A stretch of DNA of 64,000 nucleotides from Caprimulgus europaeus (lineage: Eukaryota; Chordata; Aves; Caprimulgiformes; Caprimulgidae). The notes under the pieces are model-generated. The model was not told the DNA's origin, did no database searches, and saw only the letters and a program-made list of their open reading frames with translations. The position numbers were made by a program, and so were the translations under genes. This document shows positions 25,901 through 40,082 of this stretch, piece after piece (the stretch's first letter is position 1; each line of letters starts with the position of its first letter). Where the stretch lies: NCBI GenBank assembly GCA_907165065.1, contig OU015524.1, forward strand, positions 35,593,295 to 35,657,294, in the 5' to 3' direction.

Positions 25901-28900
25901 AGTTAAGAACAACATGTGTGTTGAATACTCCATTAGCTAGTTTTCACAGTTAAAAGAAATATGCTTTAAGGAATCTTTTCCTTCTCTCACTGTGCAATAA
26001 TCTTCAGTACATGTTAGCCTTTATCCTGTATCATGAAAGCTTATCTTCTCAGCCAAGGAGGCTTCAAGTTCTCTCTCACTGGTAAAGTAGTTTAGCTCTG
26101 TGCCAGACTGGAAAATTTCACCCTTCCCCAGGGGTAAATAAAATCCTATAAGCAAGAGTTCAAGTCAAGCAAGTTCTTCACTAGTTACTCTTTCCATGAG
26201 TCACACGCTTCTCTTCTGCAGAATCTGTCCAGCTCCTTGCCTCAGCAATATAAGATCAGCAAAACCCAAATTATCCTTTATAGCCAGAAAGAATACTAAC
26301 AAGAATAAAAGCCCTCTTCAGTTAAAAACTAAACTTCTTGCCTCCTTTCCTTCTGCAGTTTTCTTCACTTACCATTCCTCTTGCTGTTTTCCTAGGTCTG
26401 GTTCTCTAATCAAAACAACATGCTTACCTTTTAGGTTTGTCATATTGATTCTTTCTAAAGCAGCCACCAGTCTTCCTAATGTTTTTCAGTCAGGGAGATG
26501 CTTTTCTTTTCTTATACTATCTGATCATGTCTGTATTAGGAAATTCTGTTGTTTGTGTGTGCTGTGTTCACCGCAGCACTCCAGTGCATAAGGCTTAGAC
26601 TGAAATCAGCAGCAGTGTGGGGGTGGACACCAAGCCTGGGTTCAAGGGCTAGCACTGCCTGTTACAGTTCACTTCTAATTTGTAACAAGATTCGTATCTT
26701 GGGAAAAGCTAATGCTCCTTGAGCATACTGGCTGATCCTGTCATCAATTAATCTTGCACAGTGTCTTAACTATTCTACACAATCATTCTTTCTACAGGGT
26801 AATTCCAGTAAGAACAATAAATAAGAAAAAGTCTTTTACTTTTGTGGTTTTAAAAAACCAGAAATGGTATCTCTGAAGATAACCTGTTTGTCCAAACAGG
26901 GAAATATAGCACAGTGATTAGCATCTTCCAGGGCCAGTTACGTATGGTACGCGGGAAACCTTTCTTCAAAAGTAAGAAAATAACACATTCAAAAGAACAA
27001 TGAATGCTTAAAGTGAGAATGTGGGTAAGAAACTGTGAGTTAGTTTTTGTCACTGATAGTGCTGATTCCACATATTACCAGGCCATCTGAAATACTGTGC
27101 ACAGCAAGCAGAGTGGTCCCAAAGGGGAGCTTTGATTTTTATTGGCAATACGTGCCCAGAGGTCTTTGTATTGTCCAAGAGGATCTTGTCATAGACAGTA
27201 ATCCCACTGAAGTGCTTGGAATGTTTTCACAGTTTCATTTTCCAGGATATCTCCAGAAGTGTTGCTGGTGACATCTAGGCATTGTGGAAGACGAATTATA
27301 TTCTCCTGACCTTCAGTAGTAGGTTAAGCCACTAGGTAGCCTGTTGAATCCAAAAGGAGTTACACTAATATTTTGGCTGCCTAAACCTGTAATTTAAAGA
27401 TGTTTAGAGTCACAGGTTTATGAGGATACTGGAGTAACACAAACTATAGCACAAAGCACTTTCAACTGCAGGCAATGAATTATTCTTTGTTTATCTGTAT
27501 TTGTTTTACACGTCTCTTTTTTCTACCTACAGGTTTTATGATATACAAGAATAAACATCATTAGGACTTATACACAACAAATGCCAGTGTCCTGAGAGGA
27601 AAAATCCAAGCCTCATAACAGGTTTTGCTTTGTTTTCAAAGTACAATGGTGTGAAAAATGAGCACATGTTTTAAGTTCCCTTTTATCGCTTTAGTGTTGT
27701 CTGGCTTTTCCAAACCCTATACATGAATATGACTATGTAACCTGGAGATAGGAAAACACTTGTTCAAACATGCGCATGCCCACAGTAACGTAATTTACAG
27801 AGACTCAGAGTTGGCACTGTGTTCTGACATAGAAATTTAGGGTTGCACCACATGTACTGAACAATTGCTCTAATGTTTGAAATACAATGGTCACACTGTT
27901 TTGTTTCCAAGTTCTTTAGGAAAAATCAGTAGTGATTTTTTGGTACGATATTACCTCTCTAGGTACTGTAGAAAAGTATTCAGTGTATTATTTCTGAATA
28001 TAGCTGTTACTTATCATACTGTAAAAAAAATAAAATAAATCTTCAAATTAAAGCTTAGGCACAACTTACCAACTGGCACTTGGGGCCAAAATTCTCAAAT
28101 TCAGCAGAAACACTGTGGTAGCCTGTGGATTCAGAAGCTGCAGGTGGAACACTAAAACACAAACAAACAAATGAACAGGCTTTATTAAAAAAAAACCCAA
28201 CCCAACAAACTCTAAGTTACATATACCAGTTTCATTGTTATAAACCATGGAGTCAACCAAGAACTTTGTTTTATGAGGTGTTACAGAGTCAGAGGAAAAG
28301 GGGTTGGGGGACTGTATCAAAAAGTAACAGTGCAAGGCAGGGGAATAAAAGACCCACATTCATCCCTGTTAGAAGACAGTTCCCTGTCCTGGGAGCAGTT
28401 GCAATATATGCTGTATAACTGAACACATCCTGGTTCTTCTTACCCCAGAGAAGTTCACTCGGAAAACCCCAAAGGTTTTCACAGCTTAGCGTCACAGGTT
28501 TTCCATCTGTAACACTGCAAGGGTTGCAGTCCAGACACCTCTGCATACAGCCACTCCTCAGTGAGAAGTTTTAAGACAGAAAGATTTTGGTGACATGTTC
28601 ATTCTAAGCTTATTTCTTGATGGGAAGTCATTCCTCTGCTTTCCTGGTGTCCAAAACTGACCTTGTCAATCCTTGTCAAGGAAAGTACCTGTGTGGGGCA
28701 ACTGCACTGAACACAGAGCTGCCAGTAGCAGAGAGGGCTTACTAGCCTGTCAGGAAATCTCTCTGCAAGGCTCTAAAAGGGGGAGAAGACAACTCAGCTC
28801 TTCAAAATTACTTTTTTTTTTTTTTTTTAAAGAGACATTGAAAAATGTGAGCCAAAAATTGATCTTTACAGTCTTGCAGGACCTCCGTGGTCCCTGCTTC

Positions 28901-31900
28901 ATTTGACTTGACTAGGCAGAAGCCTTTAACAGAGTTAGAGGAATGCTACAGCAACTATTTTTTTCCTCGCACTTTAGTAGTTCTCAGCAAAAACTTCAGC
29001 TACCTGGGTTTAAACTGGTACTGCTGTAGCTCACTGTCTGCTTCAGGTTCACTTCTAATGCTGTTTAGTTCTATTAAGCAGCTAATAATACTCACACCGA
29101 TGCAACACTTTTCATGTATAGACTTCAGCACACTGGCACAGCTGCACCCCTGTTTTATGCAGGGGAAAAGTCAAGGAAAGCAGGACCAACACTGGACTTT
29201 CTAACATATGCTGCAGTTTGGGTGGCTAGAGACTGACGGATATTACTTGTTTTTTCCCTCTAGTGTGCTGGAAAAGGGCTTAATTAGCCATACCAGACCT
29301 AAAGCATGCAGCCATTTACGGGGCTGAAGGCCCTGCAGGGCTCCCACAGGTCCTACAGGCGCAGCTGGTTGCGCTTTGGGCACAGTGGGCTCAGCCCCGA
29401 GTGTGGCAACACCCTCCGGCCACAGCCCCTGGGCACAGCACCTCTGCTACGCCCAAACACAGCCTGCTCCCACATTACAACTGTAACCAGAAACAAAGAG
29501 GAGACTGGCAGCCTTGGAAAGGTCAGCGCATGGGCTCAGAGGGAAGTTGAAGGGGAGAGGGAGGCTGTGTAAGGAGGTGACACACTGCAGAAACTTCTAG
29601 GATGGTGAGGGAAAGTGCATTCAGGGAAGGAGGAGAGGGCTGGCAACTCTCCACCTTGTACACTCAAGTTTTGATCCAGCAAAAAAAAATAAGCGTCGCT
29701 TAAGTGTCATTTGGATTTGGGGAGCTGGAATACAAAAGAGGTGCCGTGTGCACCTGCATGTGGCAAGCTGTGAATTAAGGGTGTGCAGGCAGATTTAAGC
29801 CTGGAGTTCCCTATTTTGAGTGCCTGAATTTTGCACTGTTAACATTTTTTCCACATAGACATCTGTCCAGGTTCCTGCCCTGTATTGGAAACATTCAAAG
29901 ATTTATAGTCTAGTTCTCCTGATTACCATGCCCAGGTAAATGAAAGCTTAACAGAACAGGAAGCCAAACCCCTGTCATTACATGAGAACAAAATGGACCA
30001 TAAGGCAAGATCCCAGGATGGATCCAACAGTGGGCCAACAGTGCAGTCCTCATCCTTAGGAGCAACCCTACCTCCATGGTGCAGTGCTCTATCAAGCTTC
30101 ATTTTCACAGCCTGTAGAGTTTTTGCCCCACCATTTCTTTGTAAGGCTGACACTCTCTTTTAATTTCCAGCCTCCATTTATCCATCAGCACTTTGCATCG
30201 AGTTCCTGCTTTTGGTGTGAGAATTTTCTTTCCATCTTAGCAAAATTCGGAGCTTTTCCCAAGTAGATAACAGGTATGTCAAGTTAACTGCAATCTACTG
30301 GCACATCATCTATGGGTTAATAACAACTGCTATGTTAATACAGGATTCTGTATTAGAAGATCCCAGTTCTGGATGCAAGAAAGACTATATATCTAGCGTA
30401 CTTCCTAACACCTTGCAATATAAAACATTAATTTCCTTTACAGAGGTGTAGACAATGTTCTTGACTTAAACCACTAACAAACATGATGGTTAAGAATTAT
30501 TAAGCAGACTAACAGATTTATCAGATAAATAACTAAGCTTTAGCCTTAACAAAACATTTAAATAACATGGAATTAAGGCTTAAATAATTAGAGGTATTAG
30601 TGACAACACATTTAAATAACTTCTTAGAAAACACCAAATAATAGGGAGTGTAGTCCTACAGTGAAGCTTATCAGGTTTAAAAAAATCTCCATAAAATATT
30701 AGGAAACATACAGTTACATAATCTTATCATGGCTCATGTGTTGAACAAGAAATACACACTGGGTCCCTCTGTTGAGTACAAAATATTTTTTATGTGGTTT
30801 AAGTTTTAATGCACTCATACATTTACCAGTTAGATTGCTAATTAAAAAAAATAAAAATCAACAAGGAATAGAAGTATATTCTAAGAATAGGCTAAGGATC
30901 TTTATAGCATATGCGTCCAAATACTCAGGGGAAAAAAAAATATCCGACTCCTTCTAAAACAGTTTAAAGAAAGTCACCAGCAGCTGCCAGGTTTTGATTT
31001 CCTTTCAAAAATAGATTATCAATTTAGGTGCAACTAGAAGGTAAATTTGGCCATCCCAGTTTAAATCTCAGTCTTTGCATAAAGTTGTTCCCTATTTTGT
31101 AACGATTCGCTATTAACAAAGAAATTCTGAGTTGCTGGAAAGCTGTGCCACCAAACAGCTGGCACAGCCGATCAAAAATAGGGTTTTCTTTTTAAAGTTA
31201 ATATTGCCATTCACAGGCATGGGTTGTGTGTGGCTCTAACCCAGCTGTTCAGGATAACAGAAGAGAAGACAAAGGCATGTTTTGCCCTTTCAGACCTTGC
31301 TGTACCGCTTCTGCTTAGCTTTTGCTTTGGGAAATGAAGGGAGGGCAGGGGCTGCTGGCTGGGGGATACCCCGGGGAGCTGATGGGCAGAGATATCCGTT
31401 TCCTTGAAGCTCCTGCCCACTCACCCACATGGGAACTACTAAAACAGAAACATGGTGTGGGGTGAGGAAGCCAGGGACTGCAGCCCAGCCTTGCTGCCCC
31501 TCTGTCTGCTGCAAGAAGGGACACCCCAGGCTGGAGCGGGTCCATCCAAGGGCTCTTCTCCTTTCTATGGCTGCTCCCTCCTGGAAACTGAATACTCAGC
31601 CTAACTCATTATAAGCAGAGACCAAATTTCTGCCTAGCAGCTGGGAAGGGGAAAACCAAAACCAGGCACCCCCAGCACTTTGAATCTTTGGCCACGTTTG
31701 AGTGAGTGAACATAAACAAGCATGCTGTGATACCTCTGTGTGCATGGGAAAGCAGGCAGAAGGCAGGGCTGGAACATGCACACGGGAGGTACGCACAAAA
31801 CTCTAAAAATAAGAGGCTATAAGTGTTCTGCAGAGTCAAAAGTAAGTGAAATGTTTTCAGAAAATCCTAAAGGGAAGAGTGGAAGAAAAGCAGACCAGCC

Positions 31901-32494
31901 CTCTGGGAACTCTGCTTTCCTAAGTAATAAAAACCTCTGTTTTCCCTGTCTGGAAAAGTTGTCCACAATGCTCAGAACAATACGTTTTTGTTTTTAGTCT
32001 TTTACACCAAATAACAATGAAAAGCTAAAAAACAGTGTCAACTGCTGTAAGGGGGCAAAAGTACCATCTTGTAGTTGAGAGAGAGATGTTTTTAAAAGCT
32101 GGGGTTTGTGAAGTGAAGTTGTTGAACTAAGTTAACAAGTAAACTCAGTATTTCAGAAACATGTTTACGTCCTTAACTAAAACATGTTTTCCAAATGGCT
32201 TTAGTTTTTTTATGCCATATGTAAAAATATTTCATGTTCTTCACTTATGAAATTCACAGAAATTTAGAATCTCAAAAAGTTTTGAAAAATGGGCACGCCA
32301 AATGTGTTGTTCATAAACCAAAAAATACATTTTAGTGAATGAAATGGCTTGAAAACAAGCCAAACTTCCAAAATGGAAAGGAAGATACATTTTTTTTCCT
32401 CTTTTTCTGAAGGCATCCGACTGTGCAGGAATGCTTTGTTGAAACTTTAAAGATGGACAAATAATCAAAAACTTGGTGGAGCATGGAGCAGCAG
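22918..32494. other. Intergenic, no gene seen
   Basis: Mostly AT-rich unique sequence with homopolymers (a T run near 28811-28828). Two GC-richer patches, 23690-23960 and 29300-29580, have open frames but no recognisable protein. No RNA gene or transposon family was identified. Confidence 0.55.
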
Positions 32495-32585
32495 CCTGTA
32501 TTAATTAAACCACAATTATCTTTGTGGCACTATTTGGTTTTGCATGGTCGCGCAGTATATTAATGCATATTGTAGTTAATCCTAC
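32495..32585. promoter_or_regulatory. Candidate conserved regulatory element
   Basis: A dense cluster of developmental factor-like sites: TTAATTAA (homeodomain), AACCACA and TGTGGC (RUNX-like), TTATCT (GATA-like), CTTTGTGG (SOX-like), ATTAATGCATAT (POU/homeodomain-like). Clustering is suggestive only; no conservation data are available here. Confidence 0.25.
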
Positions 32586-32716
32586 TATCGCTAGATAGAC
32601 AAAACTCCAGACATCAGGAATTTGGTTTGGCTAAGTCAAGCACAGTGACTTATTTCAGATGCTGATATCTGTTTCTTAAAAAGAAGCATTGTTACTTTTT
32701 CCTGTATATTCTATAG

Positions 32717-32937
32717 CTGTACTGACTGAGGCTCAGATGGCGTGGGCGTGCTCAAGGGAAACCTTCAGACAACACCCAGATATTGCAGAAATTTATAAAG
32801 CTGTTAATGAGGCTTTGCCTGGGTGTGTTGCTGTATCTGCAGCTGAACTGGGTCAGAGACTGAAGCTCCTGGACACCCTCCCAGCTGCTCACTGTTGTTT
32901 TTTCTTTTTTCCCCTGCCAGAGGTTACCCTCTTCTGA
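32717..32937 (+). other. Unidentified coding-like open stretch
   Basis: The frame running through 32716-32937 translates with strongly protein-like composition; the core is EAQMAWACSRETFRQHPDIA then EIYKAVNEALPGCVAVSAAE. It is rich in G-starting codons. It follows a plausible 3' splice site (pyrimidine-rich, ending CTATAG at 32716) and ends at TGA. I do not recognise the family. There is no clear downstream donor, and the last part (CCFFFFPLPEVTLF) looks like a pyrimidine tract read as protein. It may be a terminal exon, a decayed gene piece, or chance. Confidence 0.25.
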
Positions 32938-33229
32938 GATCTGCTTCTGTCACTACATGCTTAGGCTGACCTTGTGAAATTATGTAGTTGTCGTTGTCAT
33001 CATTGCTTTATCATTGATACCTGTCAATAGGTACTCACTTTACGGATAAGATCCCACCTGTATCTCTCTTAGGTTAGGGATAGTCACTGGCTTTTTATTT
33101 TTTCATGGGTTGTAACTGAAATGGAGTGGGCTTGGTCAGTTGGCTTGCTGATGTGGCTAAGGCTACTGTAGGACTCCAGAGTTTATAGCAGCAGAAAGTC
33201 ATCAGAGGCACTGTGTGCCTCGAGGGGTT

Positions 33230-33464
33230 CACAGAATCACAGAATGACAGGGGTTGGAAGGTACCTCAGGAGATCACCTAGTCCAATCCCCCTGCCAAAG
33301 CAGGATCACCTAGAGCAGGTTGCACAGGAAGGTGTCCAGGTGGGTTTTGAACATCTCCAGAGGAGATTCCACAACCTCTCTGGGCAGCCTGTTCTAGTGC
33401 TCTGTCACCCTCACAGGAAATAAGGTTTTCCTCATGTTTAAGTAGAACCTCCTGTGTTCCAGCT
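33230..33464 (-). mobile_element. CR1 LINE 3' fragment
   Basis: Reverse-complement CR1: CACAGAATCACAGAATGACA, GGGGTTGGAAGGTACCTCAG, GATCACCTAGTCCAATCCCC, GTTGCACAGGAAGGTGTCCA, CTCTGGGCAGCCTGTTC, then CTCCTGTGTTCCAGCTTG. It is well preserved. The right end stops where an LTR-like segment begins. Confidence 0.93.
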
Positions 33465-33637
33465 TGTGAGCCCCTCTGGGTGCGTGAGCCCCTCTTGAGC
33501 AGCCCTCCTGAGAAATGGAAACCTCTGCTCCAGTTCGCTGGGATAGTCCTTATTCTCAGACTCTGTTGTGCCATAAATACAGACTCCCTTAGTTGCCAAT
33601 AAAAGGCAACCTTTTAGTCTCTGTTCGGCACACCACA
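33465..33637 (+). mobile_element. Possible short solo LTR-like segment
   Basis: A 173-bp block starts TGTGAGCCCC and ends CACCACA, giving TGTG...CACA termini. A CATAAATA TATA-like box lies at about 33572 and an AATAAA signal at 33598-33603, both in the order expected of an LTR. It abuts the CR1, which is cut mid-consensus. No matching target-site duplication is evident and no family is recognised, so this is tentative. Confidence 0.3.
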
Positions 33638-36600
33638 GCAAAGAACAGATACAGATTGGGTTTCACTGTATTAACACGTGTGGCAGGGTTCCCCAGAAAT
33701 GTAACAAACTGTATGCAGGGAATGAGGTGATAAAAGGCCGGGGAGTTTTGGCAGCCTGCCGCTGCAAGCCAGGGTTTGCTGTGTGTATGTCATGGGTAGA
33801 TCCTGTGCAAAGGTCACAGCAAGCTAAATCCTAAAAGGTCCTTGCACAATCAACATTTAAAAAATAATATATATTATATAAACTGCTGTGTTTTAAAGAG
33901 GTCAGGAATAGGAGAAGGTAGCCTGCAGACAGGAATGTACTAATTAAAGTATACAATAGAAATATTAACCAAGTGACCTTAGGGGTGGGGAAGGAGGCAG
34001 GAGGAAGGGGGAAGATGTGACATAATCTCCTTATTACCATGTTATATTCCAGTGTTTTGAAAAATGGGACAGACAGACAGGAAGAGAGCAGTCCTGCCAC
34101 CCTGGCTGGGAAAAACTGTCTCCACTGAGGCAGTGGCTCTGCCTGGGCCGAAAAGCCATGTATAACTTCTCCGAGTGTCCACCAGTGCACACGGCAGCTG
34201 GGGTACACAGTGCACAGTGGCCTTCAGCCTCATGAGCCCATGGAGACAGTAGAGAGCATGATTGCCAAATGTAGATTTAATAGTGGGTTTTACTTTTTCC
34301 TACCTTTGTATTACATATCAATTGTTTGAAGTAAGCCTCTTCTAGACTCAGTTGAAGGGAAAATCTGACTGTAACCTCACACAATAAAGCACTCTGTTCC
34401 TGTGAGCAAGGCAATGTTTAAAGCTTTTCCTGTAACCATCGTCCCTATCTACATTTTTCAGGATACCCTAATGATAATATAGTCAGCCTCTTCTTACTCA
34501 TACAGGCTGTTTGGGAGATGGTATCTCTGAGTCTGAGGTAGGGGAGCATCTGCCAGCAGACTGCTATAGCCAGGAAAATCCTCTGGCACGCAGCGTGAGC
34601 CAGGAGTCTGCCAAGTACTGAGCACTATGAGGGAGTTTGTAATGAAGCAATGAAGCCTGTGCATGCTTCTCTGCCTCTGTCTTCTTGCTGCTGCAGAGGC
34701 ACATCCTTATGTCATGGCCCAGCTCCTGGCTTGTTTTGTTTAGATCTACCAGTTCATCTTCCTTTTCTGTCCTCAGCTGATCTCGCACGTAAACTGGGCT
34801 CTTCCTATTGAAAAATCCTGTTTGCCTCTACTCTCTCTTCTTCAGCACCACCCTTGTGTGTGGCTGTGAAATTCCTCACTTAGTTCTTTCTGTCCCTTGA
34901 TCATGACCTGACCTCTTTATCAGCCTCTGATGTTCAGGCTGCTGGACATACAGCACAGAGCAGCCTGGGGCTGGATTTCCCTTGCATGAGCCTGGGGAGC
35001 TGCTAGCAGTAGCAAGGAGGAAGTAGGATGGAGAATCTTAGCCAGATTCTGTCACACAAATGTGGTATCTTAGAGTAATTAAGGACCTCACAGCAGCTTG
35101 GATATACATGCCCTTCACACCTGCCCACAACTCCCTTGCATATTGTATTGTTCTTAGCATTTTTTTTCCTGGTCTTTTGAATAGCATTTTGGCTATTTTT
35201 GGCTCTCAGTATCAGCAGCAGGATAAATAGGGTAGTCCTGTTCAACTTTAATTTCCAGTTTGCACCAAGGACAGTATCCAAATATCAGCTCTTACTATTA
35301 TAATTACATAAACTTCCTTGCATGCAAGCACCCAGTCAAAGGAATGCACACCCATACCAAAAGTTCTTTCAATACCTTTGCTGGCATGTGTTGTATATTG
35401 CCTGAACAAAGAAAGAGAATAAGTCTTTTCAGCCATTTAGCAATTCATACCTAAGGCCTTTGTTTGTGGGACACAGGAATGAAGCTGGTTCACAGGAAAA
35501 AAAAATGCTTAAAAAGACCTCAGTGTAATCTTGTTTCCCTTCATGATGAACCGCGGCTAGGAAAAAAAAAGGGATCTCTCATGAGCTTTAGGTCGCTGGA
35601 AACATATTGGAGTCATGCTGCTTTGTCAGCTGAACAGGAGCTCCCAGTGTGACACACTGCTAAAAGAGACAATGCTGCTCTTGGATACATAAGCATATAC
35701 CGAAGGGTATATCAAGTAGGATGGCTATCATATGTCTGCATGCAGTCCTGAGCAATTACTGCTAGAATACTCTCCAGGCTTAGTGCCTGCAGTTCAAAAA
35801 CAATGCTGATAAATTATAGAATGTTCAGACAAAAGCCACAACAGTGATTAACATGGACATGACCAACCTTCCTTGTCCTGTAAGCCCTGTACCAAAATCT
35901 TTCTATGGTCAAAAACCAGGAAAGGGCAACTCCATGAACAATCATCAGAAGACAACATTGGTCCCCTAGGAGTCCCACTGCTCCCTGCATGAAAGATAAG
36001 ACAAGGCCATGACAGAAAATGAGCCGGTGACTCACCTTCTCCCCGTAACCATGCCATGGTCCTGGCATGAAAATGCACCTTAACTGCTTGCATTTCGTTT
36101 AGCTCAAGTGCTGCTGGTTAGCCACCTGGAAAATAAACGTCATACATGAGAAAGACTATGAATTCATACTCCATAGGTCATCAAAAAGAAGGTTAAGGAT
36201 TGACATGTTCAGAGACTGATACATGAGTAATATGTACTTGATACTTTGATAACAAGACTTGGATAACAACTGTTCAATTCAGCAAAGGAAAAGGACGCTG
36301 AACGTTGCTTATAAATAGTGTCCTCATTTCTCAAGGTGAACAAACTCTTTTTGAATGTAATCCAGCACTTAGCATTTTGAAAAAGAAAATTTGAGGCAGC
36401 CATAAACTCCTCCTCTTCTCTCTTAAAGCCATTCTCCTATGCACAACCCTGTGCACAAGTATTGCTTATTCACATGGTGAATGGCTGTAGTGTACAACTA
36501 AAATCTCATTTAAAATTTATTATTTTTTTGCTATATTGAAAAGAACAAATAAAAATCCTCATTCTCATTTATAACTTTCTACTTTTGAAATACTTATTTA

Positions 36601-39600
36601 TGACATAGGAGTTCATAAACTTCAATTAAAATTACACCCTAAACTCTAAGCAGTCCAGTGACTTGGGCAGCTCACTTCTTTTCTGATGGTGGTATGTAGC
36701 TGCCGACGATGTACACTTACCAGCAAAGTGCACAGGGCCTTCAGACTTACTATAAAGAAAAACCACCACCAACAACAAAAAAACCCCAAAACATTCAGAA
36801 GCCCTGTTTTGGGTTTGTGTCTGTCAGGGGAGCATTTCTGGTAGTGGGGGAAGGAGAAGCTTTGTGAAAGCTCCACTGGCTCCAAGGCAGAGACCCCTCC
36901 AGGCCAGGCTGAGCCAACGAGCACTAGAGAAATTTCTCTGCAAATCCATATTGGTGAGGGGAAGGACTGTCTTGAAAAGAAGAAGGTGGAGAGAACCTGG
37001 AGGAGAGGCCACTGACCTGAACAAAAGAGGACCATGGGCCTAAACAAAGGGAGAGCTTGGTTTCCAGGAGGAAGGAGGAGGAGGGGAGGACAGAGAACCT
37101 CAGACACTCAGTTCAACTGCATGGAGTAGGAGAAGACAAAGGAGGTCCCCTGCAGCCTATGGAGGTTCAAAGACAGAGCAGATACCCATGTGTATTTAAG
37201 ATCCCCTTAAATGTACTTTTATGAAACATCACAATCCCTCTTTCTCGCCTTCCTTAAGAATAGGCTAATAAGAATCACATGACAACAACGAGCGCTTCAG
37301 CAGCCATTATTGTGGCTAGTGGGATTTTAAAGCAACAAGAGAATTACTGTATGTTACTATTAAATCCTCTTTGTCACCACTGATAGAATTGATCGAGTGC
37401 TCTTCAGGGAATAAACACATTGCTGAATTACTCTTTTTCTTGGTCAGCCGTTGTGTTGACAGGACTCTTTTATCCTTTATCCTATGCGCTGCTGCTGGGA
37501 GGCAGAAGACAGAAGTCAAGTTGAGGGCATAGGAAACAGGCTAAGAAATGCCAGTGGAAGCCTGTGCAATATGTGAGAATCAGCCATATTCAGCAGGGAA
37601 GGAGAAGCCCCAGCTAGTGACTGTAAGACTGATTTTGGACAGCCATTTGGATGATCTTCCTGATGACATGGGTGATAGTTGCTTTTAAAGACGACATAGT
37701 GATTTCAAACATTGTTTGGTTTTCCCAGCAGTTTCAGAAACCATCTCAACCTCCAGGAAGTCAAACTTTGTTGAAGTAATTTGTAAGAGAGGACAGCACC
37801 AAACATCCTTTCAACAGCAAAGGGAAATGCCACTTTTTCACATGCAAACATATTAGAGGAAAAAGAAAAGGAAAAGTGATTGGGAGAGTCTTCCTCTAAA
37901 TTTAAGAGTTGCATACTATAACCCTCTGTATGAGTAAAAATGTTTTTGTCATCATGACCCCAACTCTACAAAATGAAAAGGGAGCCATAGAAACCAGTAA
38001 ATCAACCTATTACTGCTTCCTGTACCCCAATACGCCACATCCAGTATCCCTGTGGTTTCCAGTGATCAGAGTGGCCCATGACATTAGGCAGGTATTTTTT
38101 TCTAAGCAGTGAGTTCCTTTCCTATTTCTCCCTAATGCTCTGTCCTGTCTCCAACAGCAGGCCCAGTCCTGGTACCGCAAGTGCTGTCCCTATACCTGCG
38201 CGCCAGCCAGGCAGGGAGAAATAGTGCAATGAATTTTGGAGCAACTCTGTATGTGCACCCCTCAGTGTCACTGACCACATTCCTGGGACCTGACACACAC
38301 TGGAACACCTCTCCTATGCATTTTTATCCTCCAGTTTTGGCTCATTCCAGTGGTTTTCTTAGAAAAATGAACTAGCTATGGTAGTATGACTGTGAAACAT
38401 AAAGCAGATATTTTGGACCTTCAGCAAAACAGTTTGAGAGTGAAATCCTATAGAAATGTAAAATGTTGTTTTGACCACCAGAGGGGGCCTGCATTGTCCC
38501 AGATTCACAGTAAAAACAGAAAATCATGTTTTAGAAGAGGAAGAAAAAGGCAAGTATGTGTTTGGACCAGGGTAGCACCTACAGGCACTACGTGATGATC
38601 AGCTGATTGCAACACACCCATGAGATGAATGGAAAACAAGTCAGCGTGGGATGAGCAGGGAGTGCTGCCTGGTACCCACTCCATCAGCTGTGCCCAGAAG
38701 GTATCCTACAGAGGAAATTCTTGAGGAATTATACGAGTTTTTCTGGGAATCTGTATGTGAAATACGACGAGATTATTTTGGCTGTTGCATTCAGCCACTG
38801 TCTCTGCCCATGTTCATTTCAGGAAAAGTAATGCTATAGATGCAAGTCAACTTTTCAAAACTGTTATCAAATGTCATCATATTAATATCTCTGTTTGAAT
38901 TTCAAACGGGACATTTTTCAATTGTCAATATTTTGTCTACATTTTGCACAGATCTAAGACAGCATTAGGCATCCCAGCTACAGTACGAAGAATACACGTC
39001 AGAAATACAGTTTCTGGTTAATACTTCTATAGAGATAAATCCTGGCACAAAATTTATCATGCAAGAGTGGAAAAGCTTAAAGAAAAATATGGGTGTTGTT
39101 TTTCTCAAAGAAAATGAACTAGAATACAACAGAGATATCACTTTTCATCAATACCTACTTAGTTATTCTACTGTAAATCTCAAAAGCACTTGTTTTTCCT
39201 TTGCCTGCACTTTGCTTTTTTTATCTGTGTAAAATGAATGCAAAGCATGTGTAATACCATACTCTATGCTTGTGCTCTAAAGCAACTTTTGACAAGCATC
39301 CATATATAAAGGTATAAATAACAAGGCAGCAGATATTCAAATCCAGCATTTAATACAAAAAATTCTGTTTATGTTCTGTGACTTTTACAGTAGGTCATCT
39401 ATACAAAACAATGGCATTAACACCACCATATAGAATTTAAAAAGTCAGGAAAGTTACTGCTGCTTGAGTAGCAATGAACAATCTTGTATATTCTTGCTTG
39501 GAAACACTGTACAAAGAAAATAAATCTTCAGCTGAAAGCCTCATTCCTAGAGTCACCCAATAGTACATAAATAGGACCACTTAGGCACACAGCATTTGTC

Positions 39601-40082
39601 CCCCACTCTGACTTACTCATTTATTTGTAGCGGATATGAGAGCTTGTGGGTGGCCTGACATGGTCCTCATTCAATTTTATTTAATTACTCACTTGATTTC
39701 ACTTGAAAGAACTATTAAAATGGCATCTTAATTGCTCAGTGTTATCCAGAATCTCTTTCAAAGCCCATAAACTGCCAGGGATTAAAAATGATGTCACTTT
39801 TTTGAATTCTCTATTCGGGGTGGGGAGGGGGAAGGGGGAAGAATCTCCATCCAAGCCAAAATAAATACATAAACACATGAAAATACACAGCCCTTGAGGA
39901 GTGGGTCAACTCTCCCCCTTCCCCTATGCTGCACTTCTGCTGTAAGCAGGATTTGGGGAAAACAAGATGATAGATGAAACACTACATCTATAAAGCTTCA
40001 GGCAGGAAGGGAAATCATGTTTGGGATCTTCAGACCCCGGAAGATGGAGGTTCACCACCACACCCCCCTCATCCCCCGAAAC
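33638..40082. other. Intergenic, no gene seen
   Basis: Unique-looking sequence. A 153-codon minus-strand open frame at 36646-37107 has low-complexity hydrophobic and tryptophan-rich content without a domain, and I treat it as chance. No RNA gene was found. Confidence 0.55.

Noticed and set aside
36646-37107. 153-codon minus-strand open frame
   Set aside because: Contains runs such as FFCCWWWFFF from simple sequence, with no domain or codon signature.
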